Below the pieces are notes generated by a model that searched no databases, was not told the origin of the DNA, and saw only the letters and a list, made by a program, of their open reading frames with translations. From Chloroflexota bacterium (GTDB taxonomy: Bacteria > Chloroflexota > Anaerolineae > B4-G1), in contig DSAR01000156.1 of the NCBI GenBank assembly GCA_011046405.1, forward strand, positions 1 to 8,363: a stretch of 8,363 nucleotides of DNA. Direction: 5' to 3'. Below, one piece after another: positions 7,505 to 8,363 of this stretch (its first letter is position 1; each line of letters opens with the position of its first letter). Both the position numbers and the translations under genes were made by a program.

Positions 7505-7525
7505 TTTTGACGATTTTTTGACGAT
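7505..7525 (-). promoter_or_regulatory. Tandem heptamer repeat, candidate SARP/BTAD operator
   Basis: TTTTGACGAT occurs twice, at 7505-7514 and 7516-7525, exactly 11 bp apart. Read towards the regulator gene this is TCGTCAA, a 4-bp spacer, then TCGTCAA. SARP-family activators bind direct heptamer repeats (often beginning TCG) with 11-bp periodicity near their promoters. Here the repeats lie about 45-62 bp upstream of the predicted start, just beyond the -35 region. I infer binding by the adjacent regulator; this is not demonstrated. Confidence 0.55.
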
Positions 7526-7534
7526 GTACTGCTA

Positions 7535-7546
7535 TTATGCACATAA
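7535..7546. promoter_or_regulatory. Small palindrome TTATG-CA-CATAA upstream of the regulator promoter
   Basis: This is a 5-bp inverted repeat with a 2-bp centre, 10 bp beyond the tandem heptamers. It could be a second operator for a dimeric regulator. It is short enough to arise by chance in AT-rich DNA. Confidence 0.25.
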
Positions 7547-7618
7547 GTATCGAGCGAACATCTGCATGATTTCATCATCTGACCTCAATGCCCATCCAGA
7601 GAACGTAAGATCGTATCA

Positions 7619-7655
7619 GGATCATGAATGACACGAATAGACAAATGACACGAAT
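7619..7655 (-). repeat. Four-unit ATTCGTG-type repeat, left copy
   Basis: Read on the minus strand this is four tandem units of 8-11 bp, starting ATTCGTGTC, ATTTGTCT, ATTCGTGTC and ATTCATGATCC. On the plus strand AATGACACGAAT appears twice, 17 bp apart. It matches the right copy at 7977-8013 at about 27 of 37 positions in inverted orientation. Confidence 0.65.
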
Positions 7656-7696
7656 TTTGCTAGGCGTTACGCACTTGATCATTGCGAAAAGATTTT

Positions 7697-7784
7697 GGAC
7701 GCAGAAAAACGCCGATAAACGCTGATTTTTGAGTCTTTATCTGCGGATGTCTGCATCCGCTCCGCAGGAGCGTCATCTGCGTCC
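7697..7784. repeat. 88-bp palindromic block with 9-bp inverted ends
   Basis: GGACGCAGA (7697-7705) is the exact reverse complement of TCTGCGTCC (7776-7784). Inside are two overlapping perfect hairpins: GCGGATG-TCTG-CATCCGC (7743-7760) and CGCTCC-GCA-GGAGCG (7758-7772). CTGCG-containing words recur through the block. This is the appearance of a degenerate, short-unit intergenic repeat family rather than of a gene. Confidence 0.6.
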
Positions 7785-7937
7785 CATTTCATTCGGGTGT
7801 GTTTCATTTCATTTGAGAACTATACTGGCACGGTCGGGAGACCGGCCAGAGCGCCATTTTTGCCCGCTGGGGCCGGTCTCCGTCCGACCAAAGGTCGGCT
7901 CGTGCCCCAAAGCATTTGAAACACACCCATTTCATTC
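7783..7937. mobile_element. Candidate MITE/REP-like element with branched palindrome
   Basis: Terminal inverted repeats GGGTGTGTTTCA (7795-7806) and TGAAACACACCC (7917-7928) are perfect over 12 bp. The direct repeat CCCATTTCATTC flanks the element at 7783-7794 and 7926-7937; the right copy shares three bases with the terminal repeat. The interior folds into a branched structure. GGCACG (7827-7832) pairs with CGTGCC (7901-7906), GGAGACCGGCC (7837-7847) pairs with GGCCGGTCTCC (7871-7881), and a side hairpin CCGACC-AAA-GGTCGG occupies 7884-7898. It contains no coding frame, so any movement would need a transposase elsewhere. A 12-bp target duplication is long but possible; alternatively this is a static structured repeat. 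Confidence 0.5.
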
Positions 7938-7957
7938 AACTGCGTAAGTTCTATTTG

Positions 7958-7993
7958 GCTCGAATTGTGAAGAAGTATTCGTGAAATTCGAGC
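7958..7993. repeat. 9-bp inverted repeat GCTCGAATT / AATTCGAGC
   Basis: The arms at 7958-7966 and 7985-7993 are exact complements with an 18-nt loop. The right arm lies inside the right-hand ATTCGTG repeat, so the hairpin is partly made of that repeat. Confidence 0.5.
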
Positions 7994-8013
7994 ATTCGTG
8001 TGATTCGTGATGG
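7977..8013 (+). repeat. Four-unit ATTCGTG-type repeat, right copy
   Basis: ATTCGTG occurs at 7977, 7994 and 8003, with a degenerate unit ATTCGAGC between the first two. The unit lengths (9, 8, 9, 11) are the same as in the left copy at 7619-7655, which lies in the opposite orientation, so the pair brackets about 395 bp. Confidence 0.65.
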
Positions 8014-8018
8014 AACAT

Positions 8019-8081
8019 GAGGCCGCTGCGCTTACGAGCCAGAACCAATAAAGGATGCTGACGGCAGAAGCGAAGCGGCTC
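8019..8081. repeat. Imperfect hairpin upstream of the small gene
   Basis: GAGGCCGCTGCGCTT (8019-8033) pairs with AAGCGAAGCGGCTC (8068-8081), with one bulge and one mismatch, around a 34-nt loop. It follows the right-hand repeat directly and ends 67 bp before the small gene. It may be a remnant of a repeat element or a transcript end; no T-tract follows. Confidence 0.4.
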
Positions 8082-8134
8082 TTGCTCACCGTGCAAGGAT
8101 TCTATGGGTTAGGGCCTAATTGGCCACCCGCTCT

Positions 8135-8141
8135 GAGGGGG
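8135..8141 (+). promoter_or_regulatory. Ribosome binding site of the small gene
   Basis: GAGGGGG lies 7 nt before the ATG at 8149. It is the main local support that this short frame is translated. I see no convincing promoter for it; GGCCTAATTGGCC (8113-8125) is a short palindrome just upstream. Confidence 0.6.
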
Positions 8142-8148
8142 TTTGTAA

Positions 8149-8361
8149 ATGACAAAAGAAGTGCGTTACCTCGCTTACCTGCTGCGCCTTTGGCAAGTCG
8201 ACGACCGGGGTGAGATGATCTGGCGGGCCTCGGTCGAGATGCCTGGCGCTGGAGAGCGTCGGGGTTTCGCCAGCCTGGACGATCTCTTCGAGTTCCTGGC
8301 AGTGCAGACCGAGCTCGAGGATGATCAGGATGATTGCACAGGTGCTTCGGTTGAGTTCTAA
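8149..8361 (+). CDS. Small conserved-looking protein of unknown function
   Basis: This is a 70-residue acidic protein with no signal peptide, membrane segment or recognised catalytic motif. It opens with an aromatic/leucine-rich strand (RYLAYLLRLWQVDD), then WRASVEMP, a turn with GERRGFASLDDLFEFL, and a highly acidic tail (ELEDDQDDCTG). The layout suggests a small beta-beta-beta-helix fold, ending in a disordered tail. From memory, short proteins with the pattern LRLW...WRAS.E...GERRGF..L..LF.FL recur in Chloroflexota genomes as uncharacterised proteins; I cannot confirm this here. The ribosome binding site and in-frame stop at 8359-8361 support a complete gene. It lies upstream of and divergent to the regulator, 700 bp away. 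A link to that regulator is speculative. Confidence 0.7.
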   Translation: MTKEVRYLAYLLRLWQVDDRGEMIWRASVEMPGAGERRGFASLDDLFEFLAVQTELEDDQDDCTGASVEF

Positions 8362-8363
8362 GG

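Larger units (their letters stand above)
7446..8148. other. 700-bp intergenic repeat island with no convincing gene
   Basis: No open frame here looks like a protein: the two longest candidates run through palindromes and lack plausible starts. From left to right the stretch holds the regulator promoter and tandem operator, a four-unit repeat (7619-7655), a palindromic block (7697-7784), a branched palindrome with terminal inverted repeats (7783-7937), an inverted copy of the four-unit repeat (7977-8013) and an imperfect hairpin (8019-8081). The last 65 bp lead into the small gene at 8149. Base composition is visibly more AT-rich than the flanking genes, apart from the core of the branched palindrome. 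Confidence 0.7.

Noticed and set aside
7619..8013. Possible CRISPR array
   Set aside because: The repeats are short, drifted and in inverted orientation, with no equal-length spacers and no cas genes in the window.
7729..8089. Two short frames (7729-7947 plus, 7820-8089 minus) in the repeat island
   Set aside because: Both run through the palindromic elements and have no ribosome binding site or protein-like pattern. Palindromes account for their openness.
8082..8105. Promoter for the small gene (TTGCTC ... TTCTAT)
   Set aside because: The spacer would be only 12 bp and both boxes are poor, so I do not call it.

Overview
The window is GC-rich bacterial DNA. Small lists of clues point to a Chloroflexota-like (filamentous, Anaerolineae-type) environmental bacterium: a large BTAD/STAND/TPR regulator of a style common there, a small RASxE/GERRGF-type conserved protein, and intergenic DNA built from short decayed repeats. 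This assignment is inference; no rRNA or tRNA gene is present to confirm it.

Layout. Positions 1-2420 (minus strand) hold two membrane transporters that look like one operon. The first gene transcribed encodes a 12-helix MOP-superfamily/ANKH-like protein. Nine bases after its stop begins an MFS transporter that runs off the left edge. A 174-bp divergent intergenic region (2421-2594) carries back-to-back extended -10 promoters. On the plus strand follow an extended-SDR NAD-dependent sugar epimerase (2595-3521) and a 3-methyladenine DNA glycosylase of the AAG/MPG family (3556-4158), 34 bp apart. A convergent junction (4159-4245) carries a long hairpin with a UUCG tetraloop and four copies of a CTACYCAG motif. 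It separates these genes from a 1069-residue minus-strand regulator (4236-7445) with an OmpR-type winged helix, a BTAD domain, a STAND/NB-ARC ATPase and TPR repeats.

Positions 7446-8148 have no convincing gene but are dense in structure. Near the regulator there is a promoter with a tandem direct repeat of 11-bp periodicity, the geometry expected of a SARP/BTAD-family operator, which suggests autoregulation. Beyond it lie nested inverted repeats. The outermost is an inverted pair of four-unit ATTCGTG repeats. Inside it are an 88-bp palindromic block and a roughly 133-bp branched palindrome with 12-bp terminal inverted repeats and 12-bp flanking direct repeats, which resembles a MITE or REP-like element. 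The window ends with a small 70-residue conserved-looking protein of unknown function (8149-8361).

The genes do not form one obvious pathway. The most notable points are the regulator with its candidate operator and Cys/His motif, and the layered repeat island. I saw no clear new defence or biosynthetic system.
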